From: Chryseobacterium sp. MA9
Lineage (GTDB): Bacteria > Bacteroidota > Bacteroidia > Flavobacteriales > Weeksellaceae
Reading direction: 5' to 3'
DNA length: 64,000 nucleotides
Assembly (NCBI RefSeq): GCF_024399315.1
Contig: NZ_CP075170.1
Location: 930,001 to 994,000, forward strand
Shown here: positions 45,608 to 55,394 of the stretch, piece after piece
How positions within the stretch are numbered: position 1 is the first letter of the stretch
Layout: every line of letters starts with the position of its first letter
The notes under the pieces: generated by a model
Databases searched by the model: none
What the model was told of the DNA's origin: nothing
The model's input: only the letters and a program-made list of their open reading frames with translations
Position numbers and translations under genes: made by a program

Positions 45608-46216
45608 ATGAGTCCAAAAAAATTTAAGGGAGTTCCTAAACAAAAATTCGGAGGTTTCCATGATACAGAAACCAGAAAACTATTTGATCAGGATTCCATG
45701 TCGCTAAAATTTGAAACATTAAAAGAGAGGTTTTTCTCAGTCAATAAATGGCAAAGTTACTGCGGGGAAGCATTCGCAGCATTTAAACTTTATGATTTCA
45801 GCGGACATCCTGTAGATCGTGAACCACAAAAAGGAGATTTTATCAGAATTGATATTCCGGGCCCGGGAGAACCTGAGGCCAAAGGATATGATTGGGTAGA
45901 GATTACAGATATCTGCTTCTACGAGAACAGCTTTGCTGAAAGTATAACAATGACTTGCAGACCATCCAGAAATCCGGAAGATAAAAAAAACCGCCATATT
46001 GCTCATTTTTACAGTTCCGGAGCAAGCTCTACCTTTATGATATCAAAAAGTCCCGCTCATTTAAAAGCCGCAGTGTACGGACGAAATGAAAGACCTAATC
46101 TGAATGCCAAGCTCATTGATGCCATCAGAAATCTACTTATCGCTGCCGGAGGAATGATGGGAGCCGCTAAAATACAATGGAAACAGCTTACCGACGGTTT
46201 ATTGGATTTTGAATAA
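45608..46216 (+). CDS. Conserved hypothetical protein, Bacteroidota type
   Basis: 202 residues, no signal peptide and no membrane segment. A basic N-terminus (MSPKKFKGVPKQKFGG) precedes a compact region with GDFIRIDIPGPG and WVEITDI, then RNPEDKKNRHIAHFY and a final helical part with WKQLTDGLLDFE. I do not recognise a domain. Codon use and length suggest a real gene. It lies alone between a long gap and a unit controlled by an FNR-type dyad. Confidence 0.75.
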   Translation: MSPKKFKGVPKQKFGGFHDTETRKLFDQDSMSLKFETLKERFFSVNKWQSYCGEAFAAFKLYDFSGHPVDREPQKGDFIRIDIPGPGEPEAKGYDWVEITDICFYENSFAESITMTCRPSRNPEDKKNRHIAHFYSSGASSTFMISKSPAHLKAAVYGRNERPNLNAKLIDAIRNLLIAAGGMMGAAKIQWKQLTDGLLDFE

Positions 46217-46231
46217 CCTTTTTCTGCCTTT

Positions 46232-46247
46232 TTTGATCTAGATCAAA
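46232..46247. promoter_or_regulatory. FNR/CRP-type operator before the MFS-SIP operon
   Basis: TTTGATCTAGATCAAA is a perfect 16-bp palindrome containing TTGAT-N4-ATCAA. It lies 55 bases before the MFS start and only 16 bases after the upstream stop. A Crp/Fnr gene ends this unit (48311-48880). Confidence 0.6.
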
Positions 46248-46301
46248 GTTTAGTATTTGTTGTACAGAGACATTTGCACCCGAATATTTTAAACAAAATT
46301 T

Positions 46302-47477
46302 ATGAGTACAACATTAGAAAAAGGGCAGACTATTAATTTCTATCAGGCCACCGCTCCCATTATTACTTCGGTATTTGGAGTTTACCTTACGATAGGAGTT
46401 GCATTGGGAGTACTTCCCGGGTTTGTTCAGAACACATTAGGTTTTGACAGCATTATTGTGGGGCTTGTCATCGGCCTCCAGTCACTGTCAACACTTTTAA
46501 CCCGGGCATATTCCGGAAAAATTACAGATACAAAAGGAGCCAAGAAAAGTAAAATGTCCGGTGTGGTATTGGCTGTTATTGCCGGAATTGTTTATGTGCT
46601 AGCGTTACTATTTCAAACTCATCCGCTGATGGCACTTGTCTTTCTATTAATAGCAAGGATCATCCATGGTGTGGGTGAAAGTTTCCTGGTTACCGGAGCA
46701 TTGACGTGGGGAATAGGCCTGACAGGACAGTCCAAATCAGGGAAAGTAATGACGTGGAACGGTATTGCCATGTATGCAGGAATTGCAATCGGAGCACCTA
46801 TCAGCATCTGGCTAAGTAAAGAATATAATTTGCTGCCTGCTTTTATCCTTATAGCCTTACTTCCGCTTGTAAGCTGGATTTCTACCGCAAAACTCCCTTC
46901 CATTCCTGTAGATAAAGATCATGTGCGAACGCCATTTTACAAGGTGATAGGTGCAATATCAGGCCAAGGACTGAGTCTTGCTTTTTCATCAATGGCTTTT
47001 GGATGTATTGCTTCTTTTATTGCTCTATTTTTCTCACAAAAGAATTGGGGTGATGTTTCACTTGCCTTTATGGTTTTCGGAATATGTTACGTTCTTACCC
47101 GAATTTTATTTGCCTCATTTCCTGATAAATACGGAGGTTTTAAGATTGCTCTGATCTCTCTGATCATCGAAGTGGCAGGACAGCTGCTGATCTGGATATC
47201 TGTTTCCAAAACATTAGCCATTATCGGATGTGGATTAACAGGGGTTGGATTTTCATTGGTCTTTCCGGCTTTAGGAGTTCTTGCCATTCAAAAAGTAAAA
47301 CCACAAATGAGAGGCACAGCATTGGGAGCGTATGTAGCATTCGTTGACCTTTCATTAGGGTTAGCAGGACCAATTGCCGGACTGATAGCCGGTTGGTTTG
47401 ATTATCAGGCTGTCTATCTTTTCGGGGGCATCAGCTGTATTGTGTCTATGATTATTCTACTATGTAATAAAAAATAA
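46302..47477 (+). CDS. MFS transporter, YfcJ/YhhS family
   Basis: 391 residues, 12 membrane segments. [38 protein letters not shown] and the [16 protein letters not shown] block match the YfcJ/YhhS group of E. coli pumps, whose natural substrates are uncertain. It lies three bases before a siderophore-interacting reductase, so a role in iron or siderophore traffic is possible. The unit has a perfect FNR-type operator in front. Confidence 0.88.
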   Translation: MSTTLEKGQTINFYQATAPIITSVFGVYLTIGVALGVLPGFVQNTLGFDSIIVGLVIGLQSLSTLLTRAYSGKITDTKGAKKSKMSGVVLAVIAGIVYVLALLFQTHPLMALVFLLIARIIHGVGESFLVTGALTWGIGLTGQSKSGKVMTWNGIAMYAGIAIGAPISIWLSKEYNLLPAFILIALLPLVSWISTAKLPSIPVDKDHVRTPFYKVIGAISGQGLSLAFSSMAFGCIASFIALFFSQKNWGDVSLAFMVFGICYVLTRILFASFPDKYGGFKIALISLIIEVAGQLLIWISVSKTLAIIGCGLTGVGFSLVFPALGVLAIQKVKPQMRGTALGAYVAFVDLSLGLAGPIAGLIAGWFDYQAVYLFGGISCIVSMIILLCNKK

Positions 47478-47479
47478 AA

Positions 47480-48244
47480 ATGGAAAATTCTATAATTACT
47501 CAGGCAGAGAAAACGAAAAAAATTCGTTCTGCATTTATCGTTAAAAACAAACAATTTATTACTCCACACCTTATCCGTGTGGTATTTGAAATCGATAAAA
47601 ATCAGGCTGAACTGCTCGCCAATGTCCGCTCCGGTTCTAATAATAAAATTTTTATTCCGGCTGAAGAAGAAAGTACTCCTCTTGTCAGAACCTATACCAA
47701 CAGGAAGATTGATCTGGAAAACCGGGAATTAAGTATTGATTTTGTCGCCCATGGTGATAACGGTCCGGCTTCTGCCTGGGCATTAAAAGCCAGTCCTGGT
47801 GATGTATTAGAAGTAGCAATGAAAGAAAGCACCAGGCCCTTAATTCCTGATGCAGATCTCTATCTGATTGCAGGAGATGCAACTGCACTGCCTGTTATTT
47901 GTGCCATAGCAGAACAGCTTCCCTCGTATGTAAGAGCAAAAATAATATTGGAAGTGGCAGATAAAGAAGACGAGCTTATTCTGTGTTCCGCGGCAGATAT
48001 TTCGGTTGAATGGTTACACAATCCTCATCCGGAAGGGGGAAGCCGGCTCGCAGAAGCTGTAAAATCCGTTCAATTTCCGCCCGTAGATTTGAAAAAATAT
48101 GTGTATATCGCCGCAGAATATACAACGGTAGATGAACTTCGTACTTATTTTAAAACAACCCTGCAATGGGATCCCTGTGCAATATATGCATGTTCCTATT
48201 GGAGAGCGGGGCAATCGGAAGGGAAATCATCTGAAAGCACCTAA
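47480..48244 (+). CDS. Siderophore-interacting protein (SIP/ViuB-type ferric reductase)
   Basis: 254 residues of the SIP family. The flavin-binding RTYTNR, the middle [11 protein letters not shown] and the closing YWRAGQSE are diagnostic. It reduces ferric siderophores in the cytoplasm to free iron. It follows an MFS pump after two bases. The siderophore locus at 20857-35863 has no cytoplasmic reductase of its own, so this gene may serve it or a xenosiderophore. Confidence 0.88.
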   Translation: MENSIITQAEKTKKIRSAFIVKNKQFITPHLIRVVFEIDKNQAELLANVRSGSNNKIFIPAEEESTPLVRTYTNRKIDLENRELSIDFVAHGDNGPASAWALKASPGDVLEVAMKESTRPLIPDADLYLIAGDATALPVICAIAEQLPSYVRAKIILEVADKEDELILCSAADISVEWLHNPHPEGGSRLAEAVKSVQFPPVDLKKYVYIAAEYTTVDELRTYFKTTLQWDPCAIYACSYWRAGQSEGKSSEST

Positions 48245-48310
48245 GAAGCTTGAACTGCAGTAAGTTTTTAACATATTTATTACTACATTTGCTGCGACTG
48301 ATTTAAATAA

Positions 48311-48880
48311 ATGGAAGACGTATTAGTTTCATATATTAAAAGCAAAATATCAATAACAGATGAAGAATTGAAAGTTATTCTTTCTTATTTCAAACCTGTC
48401 AAATTAAAAAAGAACGAGCTTCTCGTTACCAATGTTCATTCTCCAAAAAAAACATTTTTTGTTGTAAAAGGCTGTTTACGGATATTTTATATTAATAAGG
48501 AGGGGCAGGATTCTACAAGATATTTTGCTTTTGAAAATCAGTTTGCTACAGCGCTTCATACCTTTATTACTTCGGAACCTTCTGATGAACTTCTTCAGGC
48601 TGTAGAAGATTCGGAGGTATATTATATTACCCATCAGGATTTTTATCATTTATTAGACATTATCCCTCAATGGGAAAAGTTTTACAGAATTTATATTGAA
48701 ATTGCCTGTATTGCCAACACTAAAAGGCTGATGTCTTTTATGGTGCAGGATGCTCTTGAAAAATACAAACAATTACTGGAAGAGAATCCAATTATTGTAC
48801 GCCGGCTATCTAATAAGATGGTGGCTTCCTATCTTAATATTTCCCAAGAAACGCTAAGCAGACTGAAGTCAAAACTATGA
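48311..48880 (+). CDS. Crp/Fnr-family transcriptional regulator
   Basis: 189 residues. cNMP-binding-like barrel (about 1-115) and a C-terminal winged helix with SYLNISQETLSRLKSKL. It has no FeS cysteine cluster. It follows the SIP gene by 66 bases, in a region with an FNR-type dyad upstream of the unit, and is likely its local regulator. Confidence 0.85.
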   Translation: MEDVLVSYIKSKISITDEELKVILSYFKPVKLKKNELLVTNVHSPKKTFFVVKGCLRIFYINKEGQDSTRYFAFENQFATALHTFITSEPSDELLQAVEDSEVYYITHQDFYHLLDIIPQWEKFYRIYIEIACIANTKRLMSFMVQDALEKYKQLLEENPIIVRRLSNKMVASYLNISQETLSRLKSKL

Positions 48881-49013
48881 TTTTTTGTTTGATAAATCTA
48901 ACATTAATTAGAATAGCTAGTATTTATTTAAACTACTTTTAAACTGGCTAAAATTATCAAAAAATTAATACCAGCGCCTGTTTAAGAAAAATTTAAGCCT
49001 TATATTTGCACTC

Positions 49014-49376
49014 ATGTTAAAATGGTTCTCCATATTATGCTCGATGATGTATGTGCTGGCTACCACCAATGCGGGGGAAGTACTGAAGGTACCTATGTTT
49101 GTGGAACATTTTATGGAATACCAAGGAAGCTTATCAGAATTTGTCATGGAACATTATGATAATCACAAACAGGATTCTGACTGGGATACCGATCAGAAGC
49201 TGCCGTTTATCAATCCGCCCATCGTATTGACTGTACATGCCCAGCTTCCGGAACTTACATTCGAAATAAAAAAACCTAAAGAAATTACTGTTTCCAAGAA
49301 AAACAGTATCTACAAGGAAAAAGATTTCTCCAATCATTCCCTTTCTCCAATTTTTCAGCCTCCACGACTTTCTTAA
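49014..49376 (+). CDS. Small exported protein preceding a heavy-metal RND system
   Basis: 120 residues with an N-terminal hydrophobic segment (signal or anchor, MLKWFSILCSMMYVLATT). The mid part has VEHFMEYQGSLSEFVMEHY and DSDWDTDQKLPF, rich in His, Asp and Glu, and similar small proteins stand before CzcA operons in other Bacteroidota. Metal binding is plausible but not proven. TATATTTG at 49001-49008 resembles a -7 box only 6 bases from the ATG, so the mRNA may be leaderless, or translation may start at the ATG at 49044. Confidence 0.75.
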   Translation: MLKWFSILCSMMYVLATTNAGEVLKVPMFVEHFMEYQGSLSEFVMEHYDNHKQDSDWDTDQKLPFINPPIVLTVHAQLPELTFEIKKPKEITVSKKNSIYKEKDFSNHSLSPIFQPPRLS

Positions 49377-49636
49377 TTGATTTTATACTGACATTGCTTT
49401 AACCTTAAAGCAGTCCATTTATTATTACATATCAATTTAACCTATCGTGCATTATAACTCTGCTTATGATGTCTTTACTACACTTTATTTAAATTTTTCA
49501 GGATGATAAGTTTACAATAAAGGACATGAGTTTCAGGTAAACATTCTTAGATATCATGTAGCTCTTGCAATTGTAAAAAATAAAGACTATACAGCTTTTT
49601 TAAGACACTCCGGGTTATCAATTAATAGTTTTTTCC

Positions 49637-52600
49637 ATGTTAAATAAAATTATTGAGTTTTCTGTAAAGAATAAACTCATCATTGCTCTGTTTACAGTGG
49701 CTCTCATCCTTTTTGGCGTCTATGAAACCACCAAACTACCCATAGATGCCCAACCGGATATCACAAATAATCAGGTTCAGATCATTACAACTGCTCCTTC
49801 TTACGGTGCAGCAGATATAGAACGCCTTGTTACATTTCCTATCGAACAGGCCACCAGCAACATTAGCGGAATTACGGAGCTTAGAAGTTTCTCTCGCTTC
49901 GGACTCTCATTAGTAACTGTAGTTTTTGATGATAAAACGGATGTCTACTGGGCACGCCAACAGGTTCAGGAGCGTTTACAGCTTGTTCAGGACAATATTC
50001 CTGCCGGAATTGGCAAACCAGAGCTGGGACCTATTTCTACCGGATTGGGGGAAATTTTCCAATATGTGGTAAGAGCCAAAAAAGGGTATGAAAATGTCTA
50101 TGATGAAACTGAACTCAGAACCATTCAGGATTGGGTGGTCAGAAGACAGCTTCTGGGAACGAAAGGAGTAGCAGATGTCAGCAGTTTCGGTGGAAAATTG
50201 AAACAATATGAAATTGCCATTAATCCCAACAAGCTTCAGGCATTCAATATCAATATCAACGATGTTTTTGGGGCGTTGGAAAAGAATAACCAAAATACCG
50301 GAGGTGCTTATATTGAGAAGAAAGAAACTGTTCTTTTTATTCGCAGCGAAGGGCTTCTTGGAAGTACCGAAGATATCGGAAATATTCAGGTGGCAGAAAC
50401 CCAAGAAGGTATTCCGGTACATATTAAAGACGTTGCTTCCGTGAAGATAGGTTATGCAACAAGGTATGGCGCCATGACGTATAATGATACGGGAGAAGTA
50501 TCCGGAGCTATTGTTCTGATGCTGAAAGGGGAGAATGCCAATGTAGTGATTGGAAATATCAAACAAAGACTGGAAAAAATTCAGGAATCATTACCTGAAG
50601 GAGTGGTGATTGAACCTTTCCTTGACCGTGCTAAAATGGTAAACAACACCATCAGTACAGTAAAAACAAACCTAATGGAAGGAGCTTTGATTGTTGTTTT
50701 CATTCTGGTTTTGTTCTTAGGAAATTTTAGAGCAGGATTACTGGTGGCATCTGTAATTCCTTTAGCGATGCTTTTCGCGATTATTATGATGAATATTTTC
50801 GGTGTAGGAGGGAATCTGATGAGCCTTGGAGCGCTTGATTTCGGACTTATCGTAGACGGAGCTGTTATCATTGTAGAAGCGGTACTGCACCAGCTGGCTC
50901 ACAAAAAGCATTTTGGAAAAGATAATATGCTCAGCAAAAAAGAAATGGATGACCAGGTTTCCGGTTCTGCTACCAAAATGGTTAACAGTGCGGTTTTCGG
51001 CCAGATCATTATCTTGATTGTATATCTTCCTATTTTTACACTTCAGGGGATTGAAGGAAAAATGTTTAAGCCAATGGCTCAGACTGTTGCTTTTGCACTG
51101 ATTGGTGCATTTATTCTTTCCCTTACTTATATTCCTATGATGAGCTCTCTGGTACTGAGCAGAAAGAAAAAAGAAAAAGAAAATATTTCAGACCAAGTAA
51201 TGGGCAAAGTGGAAACAGGCCACCGGAAATTCCTGATAAAGGCCCTTAAATATAGAAAAACCATTATCCTGGGAGTATTGGCTCTGTTTGTTGGTGCTGT
51301 TGTTACCCTTTCCAGGATGGGTGGAGAATTCATTCCGTCTTTGGAAGAAGGTGATTTTGCAGTTGAAATGAGAATCCTTCAGGGAAGCAATATTAATGAA
51401 ACAAAGAAAGCCACCACACAGGCCGGACATATCCTTTTAACACAGTTTCCTGAAGTAGAAAAGGTGGTAATGAAAATTGGCAGTGCAGAAATTCCTACAG
51501 AACCTATGCCAATGGATTCCGGAGATATGATTATTGTTTTAAAACCTAAAAAGGAATGGTCTTCTGCAAAAACATTTCCTGAACTTTCTGATAAAATGAG
51601 TAAGGCATTAAGTGTTATTCCGGGATTGACAACCAGTTTCCAATTCCCTGTACAAATGCGTTTCAATGAACTGATGACTGGTGCCAGGCAGGATGTGGTA
51701 TGCAAAATCTATGGTGAAGATCTGGACAGTCTTGCTGCCTATGCAAAGAAGATGGGAAGCATCATCAATTCAGTAAAAGGAGCTCAGGATCTTTATATTG
51801 AACCTGTGGTAGGCGCTCCGCAAGTTGTGATTGATTATAACCGTTCTGAACTGTCCCGATATAATATTTCGGTAGCAGATATCAACAGAGTGATCAATAT
51901 GGCTTTTGCCGGCCAGACAGCAGGTGCTTTATATGAAGGTGAGAAGAAGTTTGATATCGTTGTCCGAATGGATAATGAGCATAAAAAAGACATCACAAGC
52001 ATCCGGAATCTTTTGGTGCCTACCGCTTCAGGAGAACAGGTTCCTTTATCACAGCTAGCTAAAGTAGAGCTTAAAAACAGTCCGAACCAGATTCAGAGAG
52101 AAGATACCAAAAGAAGAATTATCGTAGGCTTTAACGTAAGAGGAAGGGATGTTCAAAGTATTGTGGAAGAACTTCAGCAAAAGGCAGGTAAAAACCTGAA
52201 ACTGTCACCTGGATATACTGTTTCTTATGGAGGAGCTTTTGAAAATTTAAATGAAGCTAAAACCAGACTGGGAATAGCAGTTCCTATTTCATTAGTGATG
52301 ATCTTCCTGTTGCTGTTCTTTGCTTTCGGTTCTGTAAAACACAGCTTGCTGATTTATACTGCCATACCACTATCAGCAATAGGAGGTGTTTATTTTCTGG
52401 CATTGAGAGGAATGCCATTCAGCATCAGTGCAGGAGTAGGATTTATCGCATTATTTGGAGTTGCAGTACTTAATGGAATTGTTTTGATATCAGAATTTAA
52501 CCGATTGAAAAAGAATGGAATAACCAACACCAGCAGGATTGTACTGATAGGGACAAAAATCAGGCTTCGTCCGGTTTTAATGACTGCTTTTGTGGCTTCT

Positions 52601-53974
52601 TTAGGATTTCTTCCTATGGCAATCAGCAACGGTGCCGGAGCAGAAGTACAGAGACCTTTGGCCACCGTTGTTATTGGCGGTTTGATGCTCGCCACACTTT
52701 TAACCCTTTTTGTGCTTCCTATTTTATACGTTTTGTTTGAAAATATAAATAAAGATAAAATGAAATTCTCTAAAAAAACCAATTATAAAAAACTGTCAGT
52801 CTTCATATTGCTGATCTCTTTCGGAAGTTTTCAGGCTCAGGAAAACATTACTTATGACCAAGCTTTGGAAATGGCCTATCATCAGAATGGCACCCTTAAA
52901 AACTCAAAATTAATATCAGATTATCAGGAAAAACTCAAAGCCAGCTATCTGGATATTCCGCAGCTGGAAGTTACAGGAGGGTTTGGGCAGATTCAGGGAG
53001 AGGAAACCGACAATTCATTCGGAATCTCTCAAAGATTCAGCTTTCCTACAGTATATTCAAAGAGAAAACAGATGCTGGATGCAGAATGGTCTGCCAGTAT
53101 CATCAATCAAAATTTGACCAAAGCACAGTTGTCCAAAGAGGTTACAGACGTTTTCTACAGGATATTGGTGCTTCAGGAAAAGAAAAAAGTATTGGAATAC
53201 ATCGGCCAGATGTACAATAATTTTGCTGACAAGGCCGGACTAAGATTAAAAAAAGGAGAAGCCAACATTCTGGAGGAATCAACCGCTGAAATCCAGAAAG
53301 AACAGGTGAAAGTACAGCTGAACACTCTTGAAAATGATCTGAATGTGGCAAAACTCCAGCTTCAGGTTTTACTTCAGTCCGAAACTTCTTACCAACCTGT
53401 TGCGGATAAACCAATGATGAATATCGGCCTTCAGATTTCCGAGGAGATGGTAAAACAACATCCTGAACTTCAGTATCTACAGCAACAGATCAAAGTAGTA
53501 GAGGCGGAAGTACAGCTGGAGAAGAGCAGACTTCTCCCGGACCTTCTTGTTGGGTATACCAATCAGAGCATGAAAAACATCAACAATAACCGTTTCAATT
53601 CAGTTCAGGTGGGTGTGGGAATTCCATTGTTTACAAAAGGACAAAGGGCTATGGCAAAGGCTGCACAGGCAAAAATTGCAATCTCCGAAAATCAATATCA
53701 GCGAAAAGAAATTGAACTTAAAAACAGATTGAGACAACAGCTGAATAATTATATGAACCAACAGAAAATCATTGAAAATTATGAACAAAAACAACTTCCA
53801 AGATCCGAAACTATTTTAAAAACTGCGCAAAGACAAATGGAAACAGGAGAGATTGATTATCTGGATTGGGTGATATTGGTGAACCAGGCCGTAAAAACCA
53901 AAGCAGACTATATTGATCAGCTGGAAAGACTGAATCAGATCAGTGCAGAACTTAATTTCTTAATTTCAAAATAA
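49637..53974 (+). CDS. CzcA-type heavy-metal RND pump fused to a TolC-family outer-membrane factor
   Basis: 1445 residues. Residues 1 to ~1035 form the inner-membrane pump of the HME-RND family: DFGLIVDGAVIIVE at 401-414 in helix 4 is the signature of divalent-cation (Co, Zn, Cd) exporters. From M1042 follows a signal-peptide-like segment (KKLSVFILLISFGSF, then AQ at about 1067), and then a TolC/CzcC-like outer-membrane factor with long coiled coils and a YDQALEMAYHQN start. Both domains are in one frame with no stop. This fusion is common in Bacteroidota. Cleavage after ~1067 could release the outer-membrane part. The adaptor gene follows eight bases later. Confidence 0.93.
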   Translation: MLNKIIEFSVKNKLIIALFTVALILFGVYETTKLPIDAQPDITNNQVQIITTAPSYGAADIERLVTFPIEQATSNISGITELRSFSRFGLSLVTVVFDDKTDVYWARQQVQERLQLVQDNIPAGIGKPELGPISTGLGEIFQYVVRAKKGYENVYDETELRTIQDWVVRRQLLGTKGVADVSSFGGKLKQYEIAINPNKLQAFNININDVFGALEKNNQNTGGAYIEKKETVLFIRSEGLLGSTEDIGNIQVAETQEGIPVHIKDVASVKIGYATRYGAMTYNDTGEVSGAIVLMLKGENANVVIGNIKQRLEKIQESLPEGVVIEPFLDRAKMVNNTISTVKTNLMEGALIVVFILVLFLGNFRAGLLVASVIPLAMLFAIIMMNIFGVGGNLMSLGALDFGLIVDGAVIIVEAVLHQLAHKKHFGKDNMLSKKEMDDQVSGSATKMVNSAVFGQIIILIVYLPIFTLQGIEGKMFKPMAQTVAFALIGAFILSLTYIPMMSSLVLSRKKKEKENISDQVMGKVETGHRKFLIKALKYRKTIILGVLALFVGAVVTLSRMGGEFIPSLEEGDFAVEMRILQGSNINETKKATTQAGHILLTQFPEVEKVVMKIGSAEIPTEPMPMDSGDMIIVLKPKKEWSSAKTFPELSDKMSKALSVIPGLTTSFQFPVQMRFNELMTGARQDVVCKIYGEDLDSLAAYAKKMGSIINSVKGAQDLYIEPVVGAPQVVIDYNRSELSRYNISVADINRVINMAFAGQTAGALYEGEKKFDIVVRMDNEHKKDITSIRNLLVPTASGEQVPLSQLAKVELKNSPNQIQREDTKRRIIVGFNVRGRDVQSIVEELQQKAGKNLKLSPGYTVSYGGAFENLNEAKTRLGIAVPISLVMIFLLLFFAFGSVKHSLLIYTAIPLSAIGGVYFLALRGMPFSISAGVGFIALFGVAVLNGIVLISEFNRLKKNGITNTSRIVLIGTKIRLRPVLMTAFVASLGFLPMAISNGAGAEVQRPLATVVIGGLMLATLLTLFVLPILYVLFENINKDKMKFSKKTNYKKLSVFILLISFGSFQAQENITYDQALEMAYHQNGTLKNSKLISDYQEKLKASYLDIPQLEVTGGFGQIQGEETDNSFGISQRFSFPTVYSKRKQMLDAEWSASIINQNLTKAQLSKEVTDVFYRILVLQEKKKVLEYIGQMYNNFADKAGLRLKKGEANILEESTAEIQKEQVKVQLNTLENDLNVAKLQLQVLLQSETSYQPVADKPMMNIGLQISEEMVKQHPELQYLQQQIKVVEAEVQLEKSRLLPDLLVGYTNQSMKNINNNRFNSVQVGVGIPLFTKGQRAMAKAAQAKIAISENQYQRKEIELKNRLRQQLNNYMNQQKIIENYEQKQLPRSETILKTAQRQMETGEIDYLDWVILVNQAVKTKADYIDQLERLNQISAELNFLISK

Positions 53975-53981
53975 CAACGTC

Positions 53982-55133
53982 ATGCATTTCAAGAATATAT
54001 CAATATACAGCCTTGTTTTAATTCTTACTTTATCTTCATGTTCAGGAAAAAAAGAGGAAGAAAAAACGGTTTACGAAAACACAAAATTTACAAAAAACAA
54101 TAAAAACTCGGTTCATCTTACGGAAAAACAGTTTCAATCTGTAGGATTGACAACAACCACTATTCAGAACAGAAATATGGAAAAACTGATACGGCTGAAC
54201 GGAAAAGCAGACATTGCACCTTCCCACATCAGTTCGGTTTCAAGTATTATGGGCGGGCACATTAAATCTATTAACGTAATTAATGGAAGTCATTTCAATA
54301 AAGGACAGGTTTTGGCAGTTGTTGAAGATCCGCAGTTCATACAGCTTCAGCAGGATTATCTGGTGACAAAAGCACAGCTTGAAGCCGCAAGACTGAACTT
54401 TAACCGTCAGAAAGACCTTAATACAAGCAAAGCCAGCAGTGATAAGACCATGCAGACTGCTCAGGCAGATTATTCTACCCTGACTGCTACTTTAAAAGGG
54501 CTCGAAGAAAAGCTGAGAATCATTGGAATCAATACCAAAGGTTTGCATACCGGAAATATCAGAAGTAAGATCAATATTTATGCTCCGTTTACCGGTTTTG
54601 TAAGCAAAATTCTTGTGAACAACGGACAATACATCAATCCGGCTGATACTTTATTTGAACTCATTAATCCAGCTGGATTACTTTTAGAACTAAAGATTTT
54701 TGAAAACGATGTGAATGATGTAAAAGTAGGGCAGGAAATTTTGGTCTACAACAATCAGAATCCTGATATAAAATCCAATGCCAGAATTGTCAGCGTGGTT
54801 CCAAACATTGAAAACGGAGGCTCTGCAAATGCTGTTGCCAAATTATCTTCTGTAAATTCTGAATTTGTAAAAGGAATGTACGTGAATGCCGAAGTGAATA
54901 TCAGCAGCCATTACACACAAGGACTTCCCAACGAAACCATAGTATCTTTTGAAAATAAAAATTATATTTTTGAAGATCTTGGAAAATTCAACTACAAAAT
55001 GATTCCCGTAGTGACCGGAATTTCAGATGATCAGTTTACAGAGGTATTAAAAGCAGATTTTTTAAAGGACAAGAAGATAGTACAAAAAGGAGCTTACAGC
55101 CTTCTGATGATGCTCAAAAACAAAGCGGAATAG
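53982..55133 (+). CDS. RND periplasmic adaptor (CzcB/CusB-type membrane fusion lipoprotein)
   Basis: 383 residues. A lipoprotein signal ends at C20 (LSSC), and the barrel-sandwich domain (SIMGGHIKSINVINGSHFNKGQ) and alpha hairpin (about 120-170) follow, with a beta-barrel and YAPFTGFVSKILVNNGQYI in the second half. It links the pump to the outer-membrane factor and delivers metal ions. A terminator ends the operon; no dedicated regulator lies inside it. Confidence 0.92.
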   Translation: MHFKNISIYSLVLILTLSSCSGKKEEEKTVYENTKFTKNNKNSVHLTEKQFQSVGLTTTTIQNRNMEKLIRLNGKADIAPSHISSVSSIMGGHIKSINVINGSHFNKGQVLAVVEDPQFIQLQQDYLVTKAQLEAARLNFNRQKDLNTSKASSDKTMQTAQADYSTLTATLKGLEEKLRIIGINTKGLHTGNIRSKINIYAPFTGFVSKILVNNGQYINPADTLFELINPAGLLLELKIFENDVNDVKVGQEILVYNNQNPDIKSNARIVSVVPNIENGGSANAVAKLSSVNSEFVKGMYVNAEVNISSHYTQGLPNETIVSFENKNYIFEDLGKFNYKMIPVVTGISDDQFTEVLKADFLKDKKIVQKGAYSLLMMLKNKAE

Positions 55134-55155
55134 CTTAAATACATATCATAGAATC

Positions 55156-55184
55156 AAAAGATCAGTCGAAAGATTGATCTTTTT
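55156..55184 (+). terminator. Terminator of the RND operon
   Basis: AAAAGATCAGTC and GATTGATCTTTT form a 12-bp stem (one G-T pair) with a GAAA tetraloop, then T. Confidence 0.85.
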
Positions 55185-55288
55185 GCTTTGTAAAGTGCTT
55201 CATCATAAAGCTTCTTCAGAGACAAAGTCGCATTTTTTACTCTCTCAAAATGAACATTAGAATCACTATTACTCTGCGTTAAAAATAT

Positions 55289-55312
55289 AAAACATGACAT
55301 TTGACATGTTTT
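55289..55312. promoter_or_regulatory. Operator-like inverted repeat before an orphan gene
   Basis: AAAACATG and CATGTTTT are perfect 8-bp arms separated by ACATTTGA, and ACATG-type units recur inside it. The ATG of the gene follows 83 bases later. Confidence 0.4.
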
Positions 55313-55394
55313 ACATATTGAGAAATACTATTTGATGCATAATTCATTTTAAAATAATATTTTTAAGGAGTGAATAGTTGTAAAGGATTTTTAG

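Noticed and set aside
49976..50566. 196-codon minus-strand frame within the RND pump
   Set aside because: Antisense shadow of the conserved CzcA sequence with no family features.
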